DNA of 64,000 bases from Moheibacter lacus (GTDB lineage Bacteria; Bacteroidota; Bacteroidia; Flavobacteriales; Weeksellaceae): contig NZ_JACDZE010000001.1 of assembly GCF_014042165.1 (NCBI RefSeq), forward strand, positions 186,001 to 250,000. Reading direction: 5' to 3'. Shown here piece by piece: positions 46,520 to 56,138 of the stretch (positions within the stretch are counted from its first letter, which is position 1; each line of letters opens with the position of its first letter). The notes below the pieces were generated by a model. It ran no database searches. It saw nothing but the letters and a program-made list of their open reading frames with translations, and was not told the origin of the DNA. The translations under genes and the position numbers were made by a program.

Positions 46520-46539
46520 ATTTCAGCGGTTTACAAATC

Positions 46540-46567
46540 AAACGTCATCGAGTAGATGGCGTTTTTT
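46540..46567 (+). terminator. Terminator after the PfpI-like gene
   Basis: AAACGTCATC pairs with GATGGCGTTT (one G-T type mismatch) and a run of six Ts follows. Confidence 0.75.
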
Positions 46568-46667
46568 ATCTCCTACAATAAATCATTGCTTTTGAATAAG
46601 ATTAGTGGATTTGAATAAAATGAAAGCATGTTTTTTGTAATTTTAAAAACAATTTGATTCCGATAAT

Positions 46668-49600
46668 ATGAAAAAATCCGTTATACTCCTGCTCACAGCA
46701 CTTTTGTTCTTGGGTTGTAAATCTAAAAAAGACAACCAACTTTTCGAGGTAAATCCTGAATTTGCAGCCTACGTATCGGCCTATACATCAGGATTGGTTT
46801 CGACGGAAAGCAACATCAAAGTCATTCTCCACACTGATATTCCACTGGAATTAAATGAAGATCAATCGCTCAAAAATGAAGTGATGAGTTTTTCGCCATC
46901 CATCAAAGGTAAGACCTATTTGGTGGATAATTCGACTTTGGAATTTCATCCGGAAGAGAAATTGGAACAAGGTGAAATTTATACCGGAAAATTGGATCTA
47001 ACTTCTATTTACACCAAAATACCTGATGAACTCAAAGTTTTTGAATTTCAATTTCAAGCCAAAAAACAGGATTTCACAGTAAGTCTGGATGGTCTTCAAG
47101 ATACCCAAGATGGACAAGGAAATTATCAATTTTCGGGAAATATCTATACCGCTGATTTTGCGAACTCTTCTCAAATCAATGAATTACTCGAAGCAAAATT
47201 GGATGGAAAAAAACTGCCTGTTTCTTGGGAACATTCGGATAATCAAAAAAACCATCGGTTTACAATCAAAGGTTTAGAATCTGATGAAACTGCAAAAAAT
47301 TTGATCTTAAAATGGAATGGAAAACCTTTGGAAATCAAAAAAAACCTAAAACAGGAATTTGAAATTCCGGCAACAAATGATTTTAAAATCACCCAAATCA
47401 AATCCGTTTCGCATCCCGAACAATATATTTCAGTCAATTTTTCTGAATCTTTACGTAGTGATGCCTTTTTAGATGGTTTGATCGAAATCAACCGCACCAA
47501 TAAAAGTGAACAAAACAACAACGATTATTATTACGATTCTCAACCCGACAATTATATCAAATCGACGGTCATCAATGGAAATGAATTAAAAATCTATACC
47601 GCAAAAAAAATCGGTGGCGAATACGAACTTTCCATTCATCCCGGAATTTCAAGTGCTTATGGCAATAAAATCATAGCAACTCAAAAGGAAAAAGTAAATT
47701 TCATCAATTTATTTCCCCAAGTGAAATTCGTAGGAAATGGCAATATCATTCCTTCCTCTGATGGTAAAATCAATCTTCCTTTTCAAGCAGTAGGACTAAA
47801 AGCTGTACGTGTTGAAATCACCAAAATTTATGAAAACAACGTGCATCAATTTTTTCAGTATAATCATTACAATCAATCCAATAACCTAAAACCCGTTGGT
47901 AAAAAAGTCTTAAATAAAATTATACCCATCACAAATTCTGATAATTTTAATATCCATGAGTTGAGTGTCTATCAATTGGAATTGTCAAAATTTATAGAAC
48001 CAGAACCCGGAGCGATTTACAACGTAGAATTTTCATTTCAACAAGATTTTGCTTCCTATCCATGTTCCGGAAATTCAGGTGAATCTGAAATATTGGCGCA
48101 TGTAGAACCCAAAAAAGATGATTATGATACTGATGCTGAAATGTACATTTACGATGATTATGATTATTACTACCCAGATGGCTACAAATGGCAAGACAGG
48201 GACAATCCATGTACGGTTTCCTATTATACTTCGGAAAAAAATGTAAGCAAAAACGTATTGGCCAGTAACATTGGTTTAAACTTCAAAACCGGAAAAAATA
48301 AAACCGGATACGCCACCGTAACCGACATTCTATCTGCCAAACCGATGGAAAACGTCATCATCAAAGCCTATGATTTACAAAATCAATTGGTAGGCGAAGG
48401 AAGCACTGACGGTCAAGGTTTTGCAGAGTTTAAGATGAACAGAAAACCATTTCTGATCGTTGCTGAAAAAAACAAACAAAAAGGTTATGTAAGGGTAGAC
48501 AACGGTTCTTCTCTCTCTCTTTCCAATTTTGATGTGGAAGGCGAATCTTCTGCTTCAGGTATAGGCGGATTCATTTATGGAGAAAGAGGTGTTTGGCGAC
48601 CAGGCGATAAAATGCATCTCACCTTTGTGATGGACCAATCCATGACCCAAATTTCAGATGAACAACCTGCCATCATAGAGCTAAAAAGTCCTGATGGACA
48701 ATTGATGCAAAGAAAAGTCAACAGCAATCCGGTAAACGGTTTTTATACTTTCGAATTGGAAACTGCTCCTGATGCCAAAACAGGAAATTGGACTGCCCAA
48801 GTGAAAATCGGTGGCATGACTTTTTACAAATCACTAAAAGTTGAAACCATCAAACCCAATCGACTGAAAATCAACACCATTTTCCCGGAAGAAATTATCA
48901 CCAAATCAACTACAGGTCAAGGGTTTAAAATCAAAGCCAATTGGTTAAGTGGTGCTGACGCACAAAATCTAAAAGCCAATGTCCAAGCCAATCTTTTCTC
49001 GGAATCAACTCAATTTAAATCTTTTCCTAAATATTCTTTTTCTGACCCTTCCCGAAATTTCCCCATGCAGGAAATGACAGTTTTTGATGGAGCGCTCAAC
49101 TCAAATGGTGAAGCCAATATTCCAACAAACATCAACCTCGACATCACACCTCCGGGAATGCTGAAAATGGGATTGTTCACAAAAGTATTTGAGTCAGGAG
49201 GTGACTTCAGCACTTCTTATGTCACAAAAGAATTTTCACCTTATTCGACTTATGTTGGTCTTCAAATCCCAACAGATAACGAATTCTACGAAATGCTCGA
49301 AACAGGAAAAGAACATACAGTTAACGTCGCAACCGTAGATTTTAAGGGAAATCCTGTTTCGAAAAGCGGCATCAAAGTCTTCATTTACCGCATGAAAAAC
49401 TCTTGGTGGTACAATTCTGATTCAAATGATTTGGCTTATTATGTAAACCGTTCTTATGAATTTTTAACCGAAGAAAAATTGATTTCTACCACAAATGGAA
49501 AAGGATCGTTTAAAATCAATATTCCAAACGATCAATATGGAAATTATTTCATCAGAATTTTAGATCCGGAAAGCGGTCACGCAGCCGGAAAAACGATTTG

Positions 49601-52244
49601 GATCGATTGGCCCAACTGGAGAAGCCGTGGTGACGGAGCTACTGAAAGTGCTGCCATTTTAAACTTTAAAGCGGATAAAACTTCCTATAAAGTAGGTGAA
49701 AAAGCCCAAATTACCATTCCATCTTCTGTCGAAGGAAATGCACTTGTTAGTTTTGAAAATGGCGTAAAAGTCATCGAAAGAAAATGGATCACCACAGAAA
49801 AAGACCAAACCAAATTTGAGGTGGAAATTACGGAAGAAATGGCACCCAATTTTTATGTCAACATCAGTTTACTTCAGCCTCATAATGCGACAATCAACGA
49901 TATGCCCATCCGCATGTATGGCGTAATTCCATTAACCGTTGAAAATCCAAATCGGAAATTGAATCCTATTATAAAATCACCTGAATCCATCCGACCAAAC
50001 AGCAATTATTCTGTTTCTGTTTCTGAAAAATCAGGAAAAGAAATGACCTATACTTTGGCTGTGGTGGACGAAGGTTTACTGGACATTACCAATTTTAAAA
50101 CACCCGATATTTACAATTATTTTAACCAAAAACAAGCGCTTGGTGTCAATACTTGGGATATTTTCAATTATGTACTCGGCGCTTATGGAGGAAGAATTGA
50201 AAGTGTATTCACAATCGGTGGCGACATGGCGCTATCCAATTCAAACAAAGAAAAAATCAACAGATTTAAACCAGTTGTACATTTTCTAGGTCCATTTACA
50301 ATTGGGAAAGGAGAAAGCAAATCGCATCAATTGAAAATGGACAATTACGTCGGATCTGTAAAAGTGATGGTCGTTGCCGGAAATGAATCAGGGTTTGGAA
50401 ATGCAGAAAAAAATATTGCTGTCAAACAACCATTGATGACTTTGACCACTTTGCCGAGGGTTTTGAATCCGGGTGATGAAATCACGCTTCCGATCAATGT
50501 TTTTGCCATGGAGAACAACATCAAAAATGTATCGGTTGCTGTTAAGTCCAATTCATTGATTCAAATAGAAGGTGAAAAAACACAAAATTTGAAATTTGAA
50601 AAAACAGGAGATCAGTTGGCCAACTTCAAATTGAAAATCCCTGAAAAATTAGGCAAAGCAACCTTGACCATATCTGCGGTTTCAGGTGGAGAAAAAACTT
50701 CAGAAAACATCGAAATAGAAGTTCGAAGCCCCAATCCTCCGATGACTTTTACGACCAGTCAAGAAGTCAGTGCCAACCAAAGTTGGACCAGCGTTTATGA
50801 GCCATTTGGCATGACAGGAACTACTGATACAAAGTTGGTTCTCTCCTCAGTTCCCAACCTAAATTTAGATGAAAGGATGCGCTATTTGATCCAATATCCA
50901 CATGGATGCATAGAACAAACCACTTCAAGTGTTTTTCCACAATTGTTTTTAGAGCGTTTGACCAATTTAAGCGATGCACAAAAAAAAGATGTTCAGTATA
51001 ATGTCGAACAAGCATTGAAAAAATTCAAATCTCACCAAACTCCTAGTGGTGGTTTGGCATACTGGCCAGGAATGGGAGATGCAGATAAATGGGGAAGTAC
51101 TTATGCTTTTCACTTTGTATTGAAAGCAGAAGACTTAGGGTATAAAATTCCTGCGGGACTAAAAGATGGATTGATTAGATACCAAAGAAAAATAGCCAAA
51201 GAATGGAATGGCTACAATGACAAATACTATTACAACGACCTAGATCAAGCTTACCGTCTGTACACCCTCGCATTGTCCGGAAATGCAGAATTGGGATTGA
51301 TGAACCGATTGAAAGAAAAGAAAACCAGTGTGGCAACGCTTTGGCGACTTTCTGCCGCTTACCAAATGGCAGGACAACAAAGCATCGCAAAAAAACTGGT
51401 AGGAAATTTAGCTACAAATGTAAAGGAATATAAATTTAACCAATACACCTACGGCTCTTCTTTACGCGATAATGCAATGGTTTTAGAAACTTTAACGCTC
51501 ATTGGTGAGCGAGGCAAAGCACAGAATTTAGTTCGTCAAATCGCAAAAAATTTAAATTCAGAATCCTGGTACAACACCCAGACTACAGCATTTTCACTTT
51601 TGGCAATTTCGGAATTCCTCGGAAAAAATCAATCCGGTAAAAACATTGAAGCCACGGTTTTCATCAATGGAAAATCCACAAAAATTTCAAGTTCCAAACC
51701 GTTTTACAACTTAGATTTACCTGAAAAATCAGGTTCATTTACGGTCAAGGATCAATCCGGCACGCTTTTATTTGTCGATTTGGTACGAACGGGGACTACT
51801 ATGGATGAAAAATTAGAACCATCACAGTCTAATTTAAACATGAAAATTTCGTATTTCACGTTGGACAACAAACCTATCGATCCAAATAAACTCAACCAAG
51901 GAACGGATTTTAAATGTGTCGTCAATATCACAAATCCGGGAATGATGGGGAATTATAAGGAATTGGCTTTGACCCAAATGTTTCCATCCGGTTGGGAAAT
52001 CATCAATACGCGTGTCAATAATCAAGCGACTTCTGTACAAAATTTAGGGTTAAACTATCAAGATTTCAGAGATGACAGGGTTTATTCCTATTTTGATTTA
52101 AGCGCAGCCCAGCAAGTATCGATAACCATTTTACTCAATGCAACTTATAAAGGGAATTTCTATTTACCCGCAACTTATTGTGAAGCCATGTATGACAATT
52201 CCATTCATGCAGTGCTTCCGGGAAAAAGAGTGACGGTAAATTAA
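46668..52244 (+). CDS. Bacterial alpha-2-macroglobulin family lipoprotein
   Basis: A very large lipoprotein (1858 residues). Signal residues 1-16 end in the lipobox LFLGC (Cys17). It has successive macroglobulin (MG) domains, an A2M N-terminal family region including GGFIYGERGVWRPGDKMHLTFVM (about 625-648), the A2M domain near residue 1200 (RFKPVVHFLGPFTIGKGESKSHQLKM), and the thioester motif GCIEQ at residues 1413-1417, followed by the helical thioester domain (GGLAYWPGMGDADKWGSTYAFHFVLKA). The intact Cys-Gln thioester suggests protease trapping in the envelope, like E. coli YfhM. The usual partner, penicillin-binding protein 1C, is not in the adjacent genes. Confidence 0.96.
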   Translation: MKKSVILLLTALLFLGCKSKKDNQLFEVNPEFAAYVSAYTSGLVSTESNIKVILHTDIPLELNEDQSLKNEVMSFSPSIKGKTYLVDNSTLEFHPEEKLEQGEIYTGKLDLTSIYTKIPDELKVFEFQFQAKKQDFTVSLDGLQDTQDGQGNYQFSGNIYTADFANSSQINELLEAKLDGKKLPVSWEHSDNQKNHRFTIKGLESDETAKNLILKWNGKPLEIKKNLKQEFEIPATNDFKITQIKSVSHPEQYISVNFSESLRSDAFLDGLIEINRTNKSEQNNNDYYYDSQPDNYIKSTVINGNELKIYTAKKIGGEYELSIHPGISSAYGNKIIATQKEKVNFINLFPQVKFVGNGNIIPSSDGKINLPFQAVGLKAVRVEITKIYENNVHQFFQYNHYNQSNNLKPVGKKVLNKIIPITNSDNFNIHELSVYQLELSKFIEPEPGAIYNVEFSFQQDFASYPCSGNSGESEILAHVEPKKDDYDTDAEMYIYDDYDYYYPDGYKWQDRDNPCTVSYYTSEKNVSKNVLASNIGLNFKTGKNKTGYATVTDILSAKPMENVIIKAYDLQNQLVGEGSTDGQGFAEFKMNRKPFLIVAEKNKQKGYVRVDNGSSLSLSNFDVEGESSASGIGGFIYGERGVWRPGDKMHLTFVMDQSMTQISDEQPAIIELKSPDGQLMQRKVNSNPVNGFYTFELETAPDAKTGNWTAQVKIGGMTFYKSLKVETIKPNRLKINTIFPEEIITKSTTGQGFKIKANWLSGADAQNLKANVQANLFSESTQFKSFPKYSFSDPSRNFPMQEMTVFDGALNSNGEANIPTNINLDITPPGMLKMGLFTKVFESGGDFSTSYVTKEFSPYSTYVGLQIPTDNEFYEMLETGKEHTVNVATVDFKGNPVSKSGIKVFIYRMKNSWWYNSDSNDLAYYVNRSYEFLTEEKLISTTNGKGSFKINIPNDQYGNYFIRILDPESGHAAGKTIWIDWPNWRSRGDGATESAAILNFKADKTSYKVGEKAQITIPSSVEGNALVSFENGVKVIERKWITTEKDQTKFEVEITEEMAPNFYVNISLLQPHNATINDMPIRMYGVIPLTVENPNRKLNPIIKSPESIRPNSNYSVSVSEKSGKEMTYTLAVVDEGLLDITNFKTPDIYNYFNQKQALGVNTWDIFNYVLGAYGGRIESVFTIGGDMALSNSNKEKINRFKPVVHFLGPFTIGKGESKSHQLKMDNYVGSVKVMVVAGNESGFGNAEKNIAVKQPLMTLTTLPRVLNPGDEITLPINVFAMENNIKNVSVAVKSNSLIQIEGEKTQNLKFEKTGDQLANFKLKIPEKLGKATLTISAVSGGEKTSENIEIEVRSPNPPMTFTTSQEVSANQSWTSVYEPFGMTGTTDTKLVLSSVPNLNLDERMRYLIQYPHGCIEQTTSSVFPQLFLERLTNLSDAQKKDVQYNVEQALKKFKSHQTPSGGLAYWPGMGDADKWGSTYAFHFVLKAEDLGYKIPAGLKDGLIRYQRKIAKEWNGYNDKYYYNDLDQAYRLYTLALSGNAELGLMNRLKEKKTSVATLWRLSAAYQMAGQQSIAKKLVGNLATNVKEYKFNQYTYGSSLRDNAMVLETLTLIGERGKAQNLVRQIAKNLNSESWYNTQTTAFSLLAISEFLGKNQSGKNIEATVFINGKSTKISSSKPFYNLDLPEKSGSFTVKDQSGTLLFVDLVRTGTTMDEKLEPSQSNLNMKISYFTLDNKPIDPNKLNQGTDFKCVVNITNPGMMGNYKELALTQMFPSGWEIINTRVNNQATSVQNLGLNYQDFRDDRVYSYFDLSAAQQVSITILLNATYKGNFYLPATYCEAMYDNSIHAVLPGKRVTVN

Positions 52245-52260
52245 AAGATTTTCAGGAACA

Positions 52261-52290
52261 AAAAAACCGGTGAATTTCACCGGTTTTTTT
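52261..52290. terminator. Bidirectional terminator after the alpha-2-macroglobulin gene
   Basis: AAAAAACCGGTGAA pairs with TTCACCGGTTTTTTT; it serves this gene and the convergent small gene. Confidence 0.88.
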
Positions 52291-52305
52291 ATGATTAGCT
52301 AAAAT

Positions 52306-52566
52306 TTATTTAGCCTTTTCTTCTCTTACAGCATTCATTTTTTCAGATTCAGCAGTTGTTCTAGCTGCAGCTTTAACAGAAGTACCTTTTGCAGCAGTAG
52401 CTGTATTTTGTCTTGTTTTTGCAGTAGAAACATTGGCATCAGCTTTTTTCTCCACTTTTGAAGCTTCAATTTTCTGAGCATCAGAAACTTTGTTTACTGC
52501 TGCTTTTTCTTGTGCAAATAAAGCAGGCGCAACTGCAATAGCAAATAAAGCGATAAATTTTTTCAT
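52306..52566 (-). CDS. Small secreted Ala/Lys-rich protein
   Basis: An 86-residue protein with a signal peptide (MKKFIALFAIAVAPALFAQ, cleavage likely after AQ). The mature 68 residues are highly basic-acidic and Ala-rich (KAAVNKVSDAQKIEASKVEKKADANVSTAKTRQNTATAAKG), of low complexity and probably disordered or helical. I recognise no family; similar short Ala/Lys-rich exported proteins occur in flavobacteria. It lies between the alpha-2-macroglobulin gene and RNase P RNA, convergent with the former. Confidence 0.65.
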   Translation of the reverse strand: MKKFIALFAIAVAPALFAQEKAAVNKVSDAQKIEASKVEKKADANVSTAKTRQNTATAAKGTSVKAAARTTAESEKMNAVREEKAK

Positions 52567-52671
52567 AATTTTTTGATTTTACGGATTAACATTATAACCA
52601 AAGCTAAAAAAATTTTCGATACCTTTTGAAAAAATCTTCAATAAATCCTTTCAAAAATCTGATGAATAGAA

Positions 52672-52998
52672 AAATAGCAAGCCATAAGCCGGATTCTGTT
52701 TCCAATTCATTGGAACTTTGTCATTTATCTGGTTTCGCCGTTACCGACGAAATCTATCTGCCTACCCCTTGGCGTTGGACGAGCAGCCCTCACCCGACTG
52801 AGTCGGGAACCAATATACATGGCATTGCACCGCATAGAGTTTACCTGGTTTCACTACAGCCTTACTGTACTTGCTTTCTGTTGCACTTGTCCTCTCTCGG
52901 CTGAGCCGAGAGGACGGGTGTTACCCGTTATGCTGCTCTTTGGTGTCCGGACTTTCCTCCCTCCGCCGTGACGGAGAGCGACAAAGTGGCTTGCTGCT
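52672..52998 (-). ncRNA. rnpB: RNase P RNA
   Basis: Class A bacterial RNase P RNA on the minus strand. The 5' region reads AGCAAGCCAC and pairs with GGCTTGCT near the 3' end (helix P1: 52988-52995 with 52676-52683 on the plus strand). Conserved core sequence GGAGGAAAGTCCGGACACC follows the 5' helix, and the 3' part has AGAATCCGGCTTATGGCTTG. The molecule processes tRNA 5' ends. Ends are approximate to a few bases. A TATCTTTG promoter box is placed immediately upstream. Confidence 0.95.
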
Positions 52999-52999
52999 A

Positions 53000-53007
53000 C
53001 AAAGATA
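53000..53007 (-). promoter_or_regulatory. -7 box of rnpB
   Basis: TATCTTTG on the minus strand. Transcription would begin about 6 bases further on, right at the 5' end of the RNase P RNA, which supports both calls. Confidence 0.6.
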
Positions 53008-53218
53008 GAGATTTAGGAATTAAATTTAGAACACGACAAAAATTGTATATGGTTGATAAAAATATCTTTATGATATTTAAGAATTCATAGAATCTGCCTT
53101 TGGCGGTATAGGGGTATATAATTATTTTGATCATTCTATGTTCCACGAAATGTGGAAACTATTTTAACTAATGAGCACTGATAAAATAGAAAAAAAACTA
53201 TGCGCCTATGTGGTTAAA

Positions 53219-54280
53219 TTACAGTTTATTATATTTTTTATCGTGTGTTGAAGCAATAAATATTTTCTTATCAGAAATCCAATCCTGTAAAATATCTTTA
53301 ATTTTTTCTGATTCAACTAAAAAACCATCGTGACCATAAGCTGAATCTATTTCCCGATATACCGAATTGGGTAAATGATTTGCCAGATAAATTTGCTCTT
53401 CCTTTGGACATAAAATATCACTGCTGATTCCTACCACCAATACATTTTGTTCAATGCTTTCCAAAACAACTTCCAATGATGCCCTATTTCTTGCCAATTG
53501 ATGCGTATCCATCGCTTCTGAAAGTTTAAAATAGGTCAAAGCGTCGAAACGACCGGCTAATTTTTCTGCCTGATATTGAACATAAGTTGCTGCTCTATGA
53601 TTTTGAAAGGTGGACAAATTTGTATCAGACTGTTGTGATTTGAATAATTCATAATTTCGATAAGTCAACATCCCAAATGCCCGAGCCGCTTTTAAACCAT
53701 GATCACCTAAGCCAATTTCTCCTTTTGCCCAATTTGGATCTGCAGTAATCGCCATCCTTTGTGCGGCATGTATCGCTTTTCCCCAAGCACTTTCTTCTGC
53801 CGAAGTAGCTATCAAAAACAAATTTTCAATTGAAATAGCATCCATAATCGCCCATTCCAATGCCTGATAACCACCCATACTTCCTCCAGCCAGAATTTGA
53901 ATTCGTTCAATTCCCAAATGTTTTTGTAACAATTGATGCGCTTTTACCATATCCCGAATCGTAAAAAAAGGAAAGTCGATTCCATATTTCTGCGCAGTTT
54001 TCGGATTTAAACTTGTAGGACCTGTCGTTCCATAGCAACTTCCCAAAATATTGGCACATACTATAAAATATTTTTCAGGATCAAATATTTTTCCTTTTCC
54101 AACCAAACCACTCCACCAATCCTCAACATCTGCCGAAGCCGTAAGTGCATGACATATCCAAATGACATTGTCTTTGTTTGCATTTAAATTTCCATAAGTA
54201 TAATATGCAATTTCAATTTCAGGAAGTTTATCTCCCAATTCTAATTCAAATGAATTTGGATATTTGAAGGTTTCTTTCAT
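53219..54280 (-). CDS. metX: Homoserine O-acetyltransferase
   Basis: A 353-residue alpha/beta-hydrolase of the MetX family. It acetylates homoserine with acetyl-CoA as the first committed step of methionine synthesis. The nucleophile elbow GGSMGGYQALEW is near residue 132, NILGSCYGTTGP near 79-90, the catalytic Asp is in SSDILCPKEEQ (about 304) and the His in YGHDGFLVE (about 333). It is divergent from osmC-metZ, so the two methionine genes share one intergenic region of 161 bp; no SAM riboswitch is visible there. Confidence 0.95.
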   Translation of the reverse strand: MKETFKYPNSFELELGDKLPEIEIAYYTYGNLNANKDNVIWICHALTASADVEDWWSGLVGKGKIFDPEKYFIVCANILGSCYGTTGPTSLNPKTAQKYGIDFPFFTIRDMVKAHQLLQKHLGIERIQILAGGSMGGYQALEWAIMDAISIENLFLIATSAEESAWGKAIHAAQRMAITADPNWAKGEIGLGDHGLKAARAFGMLTYRNYELFKSQQSDTNLSTFQNHRAATYVQYQAEKLAGRFDALTYFKLSEAMDTHQLARNRASLEVVLESIEQNVLVVGISSDILCPKEEQIYLANHLPNSVYREIDSAYGHDGFLVESEKIKDILQDWISDKKIFIASTHDKKYNKL

Positions 54281-54441
54281 CTTTTCTAATTAATTGCTCC
54301 GAAATTTGTCCAATAGAAACTCCATTTTTAATGGAAATTTTAAAATACCGAAGCTATTTGCTTAATTTTTAATACGATTAATATTGAGTCAAAATAAGAT
54401 CAAATATAATTGAATTCTTAAATTGCACTGAAAATACACCA

Positions 54442-54882
54442 ATGACAAACATTCAAATTAACTATCATAATGACAGCAATTCTTTCATAGCGGAAGATGA
54501 ATTTGGCAATATCATTACGTTCAGATCCGATCGGGAAACACATGAAAATTCTCCGACATCAACCGGAAAAAATTTAGGACCGATGCTTAGCCTTTTGATG
54601 GCGGTTGGTGCGTGTAGCGGAATCGACATCGTCATGATTTTGGACAAACAACGACAAGAATTTGACCAATTATCCATAAAAGTATCGGGCGAAAGAGAAA
54701 AAGACAAAACTCCTGCGCTATGGGAAACCATCCATGTTGCTTATTATTTAGAAGGTGATTTGGATAAGGATAAGGCAAATCGCGCAGCCGAATTGTCCAT
54801 TACCAAATATTGTTCGGTGCTGGAAACGCTTCGCAGAGCCGGAGCTGAAGTATCATATGAAGTTTTTGTAAATACTAAATAA
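54442..54882 (+). CDS. OsmC family protein
   Basis: A 146-residue OsmC/Ohr-fold protein: ITFRSDRETHENSPTSTGKNLGPMLSLLMAVGACSGIDIVMIL contains the first redox cysteine (GAC) and LSITKYCSVLETLRRAGAEVSYE the second. Members are thiol peroxidases acting on organic hydroperoxides. It is 12 bp upstream of metZ, which places a thiol-dependent peroxidase in the methionine/cysteine sulfur unit. Confidence 0.93.
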   Translation: MTNIQINYHNDSNSFIAEDEFGNIITFRSDRETHENSPTSTGKNLGPMLSLLMAVGACSGIDIVMILDKQRQEFDQLSIKVSGEREKDKTPALWETIHVAYYLEGDLDKDKANRAAELSITKYCSVLETLRRAGAEVSYEVFVNTK

Positions 54883-54894
54883 TTAGTTAAAAAA

Positions 54895-56061
54895 ATGGAC
54901 AAAATCACGCAAGCCATCCGCACCCAAATCAATCAAACTGGAGAAAAAGAACATTCAAATCCACTCTTTATGACCAGTAGCTTCTGTTACGATAATGCAG
55001 AAGAAATGCGTGCTGTTTTTGCAGACGAGAAAGAAGGTAATATTTACAGTCGGTTCATCAATCCCAATACCCAAGAATTACAAGAAAAAATGGCCATTTT
55101 GGAAGGTACTGAATCGGCGTATGCCGTCGCTTCCGGTATGGCTGCCATGTTTGCGACTTTTATGGCTTTACTGAAACAAGGCGATACCTTAGTTTCTTGC
55201 AATGCCATTTTTGGGAGTACACATACTGTTCTCACCAAATATTTACCGAAATACGGCATCAACCAACATTATGTTCCGGTTGATGCAACCGAAGCTGAAT
55301 GGGAAGCTGCAATTGATGAAAATACCAAAATGCTTTTTCTGGAAACACCGACAAATCCTGCTTTGGACATTTTGGATTTGGAAATGGTGGGAAGAATTGC
55401 AAAAAAATACCATTTGCTTTTTGTGGTGGACAATTGTTTTGCGACACCATTGATCCAACAACCTCAGAAATTTGGAGCCGATTTGATCATTCACTCCGGT
55501 ACAAAATGGTTGGATGGTCAAGGACGCGTTTTGGGTGGAATCATTTGTGGAAAAAAAGAATTAATACATGAAATATATTTGTTCAGTAGGAGTTCCGGAC
55601 CGGCGCTTTCGCCATTCAACGCATGGATTTTGAGTAAAAGCCTTGAAACACTGGATGTCCGTATGGAACGTCATGCTTCCAATGCACTTTATTTGGCAGA
55701 AAAATTGGCGCATCATGAAAAAATTGAATGGTTGAAATATCCACAACTTCTCTCGCATCCGCAATATGCAATTGCCAAAAAACAGATGAAAAATGGTGGT
55801 GGATTATTTGCCTTTAATTTAAAAGGTGGACTGGAAGCAGGTCGCCAATTTCTAAACAATCTGAAAATGTTGTCCTTGACCGCTAATTTAGGTGATACAA
55901 GAAGTATCGCTTCGCATCCGGCGAGTACTACGCATGCAAAGCTGACGGACGAAGAACGCATGAAAGTAAACATCACGCCGGGACTGATCCGTATTTCAGT
56001 TGGTTTGGAGCATAGAGATGATATTTTGGCCGATATTTTACAGGCTTTGGAGAATGTTTAA
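54895..56061 (+). CDS. metZ: O-acetylhomoserine sulfhydrylase/trans-sulfuration PLP enzyme
   Basis: A 388-residue Cys/Met metabolism PLP enzyme. YSRFINPNTQELQEKMAILEGTESAYAVASGMAAMF is the N-terminal cofactor region, and the PLP lysine is in LIIHSGTKWLDGQGRVLGG (about residue 203). Together with the divergent metX it should use O-acetylhomoserine and sulfide to make homocysteine (MetZ); a cystathionine gamma-synthase activity is the alternative. The GPALSPFNAWILSKSLETLDVRMERH segment is typical for the group. It follows osmC by 12 bp. Confidence 0.92.
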   Translation: MDKITQAIRTQINQTGEKEHSNPLFMTSSFCYDNAEEMRAVFADEKEGNIYSRFINPNTQELQEKMAILEGTESAYAVASGMAAMFATFMALLKQGDTLVSCNAIFGSTHTVLTKYLPKYGINQHYVPVDATEAEWEAAIDENTKMLFLETPTNPALDILDLEMVGRIAKKYHLLFVVDNCFATPLIQQPQKFGADLIIHSGTKWLDGQGRVLGGIICGKKELIHEIYLFSRSSGPALSPFNAWILSKSLETLDVRMERHASNALYLAEKLAHHEKIEWLKYPQLLSHPQYAIAKKQMKNGGGLFAFNLKGGLEAGRQFLNNLKMLSLTANLGDTRSIASHPASTTHAKLTDEERMKVNITPGLIRISVGLEHRDDILADILQALENV

Positions 56062-56085
56062 ATGGATTGCAAAATATATTAAAAC

Positions 56086-56117
56086 AAAAAACCATACCCG
56101 AATTGAGTATGGTTTTC
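56086..56117. terminator. Bidirectional terminator between metZ and clpC
   Basis: AAACCATAC (56089-56097) pairs with GTATGGTTT (56107-56115) between these convergent genes. Confidence 0.85.
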
Positions 56118-56138
56118 AATTGATTTTATTTTAACTTT

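Noticed and set aside
52626-52904. Open frame of 92 codons on the plus strand
   Set aside because: It runs antisense through the RNase P RNA, whose conserved sequence and P1 helix explain the region.
54281-54441. SAM riboswitch between metX and osmC
   Set aside because: I looked for the conserved SAM-I core and stem pattern on both strands and found none.
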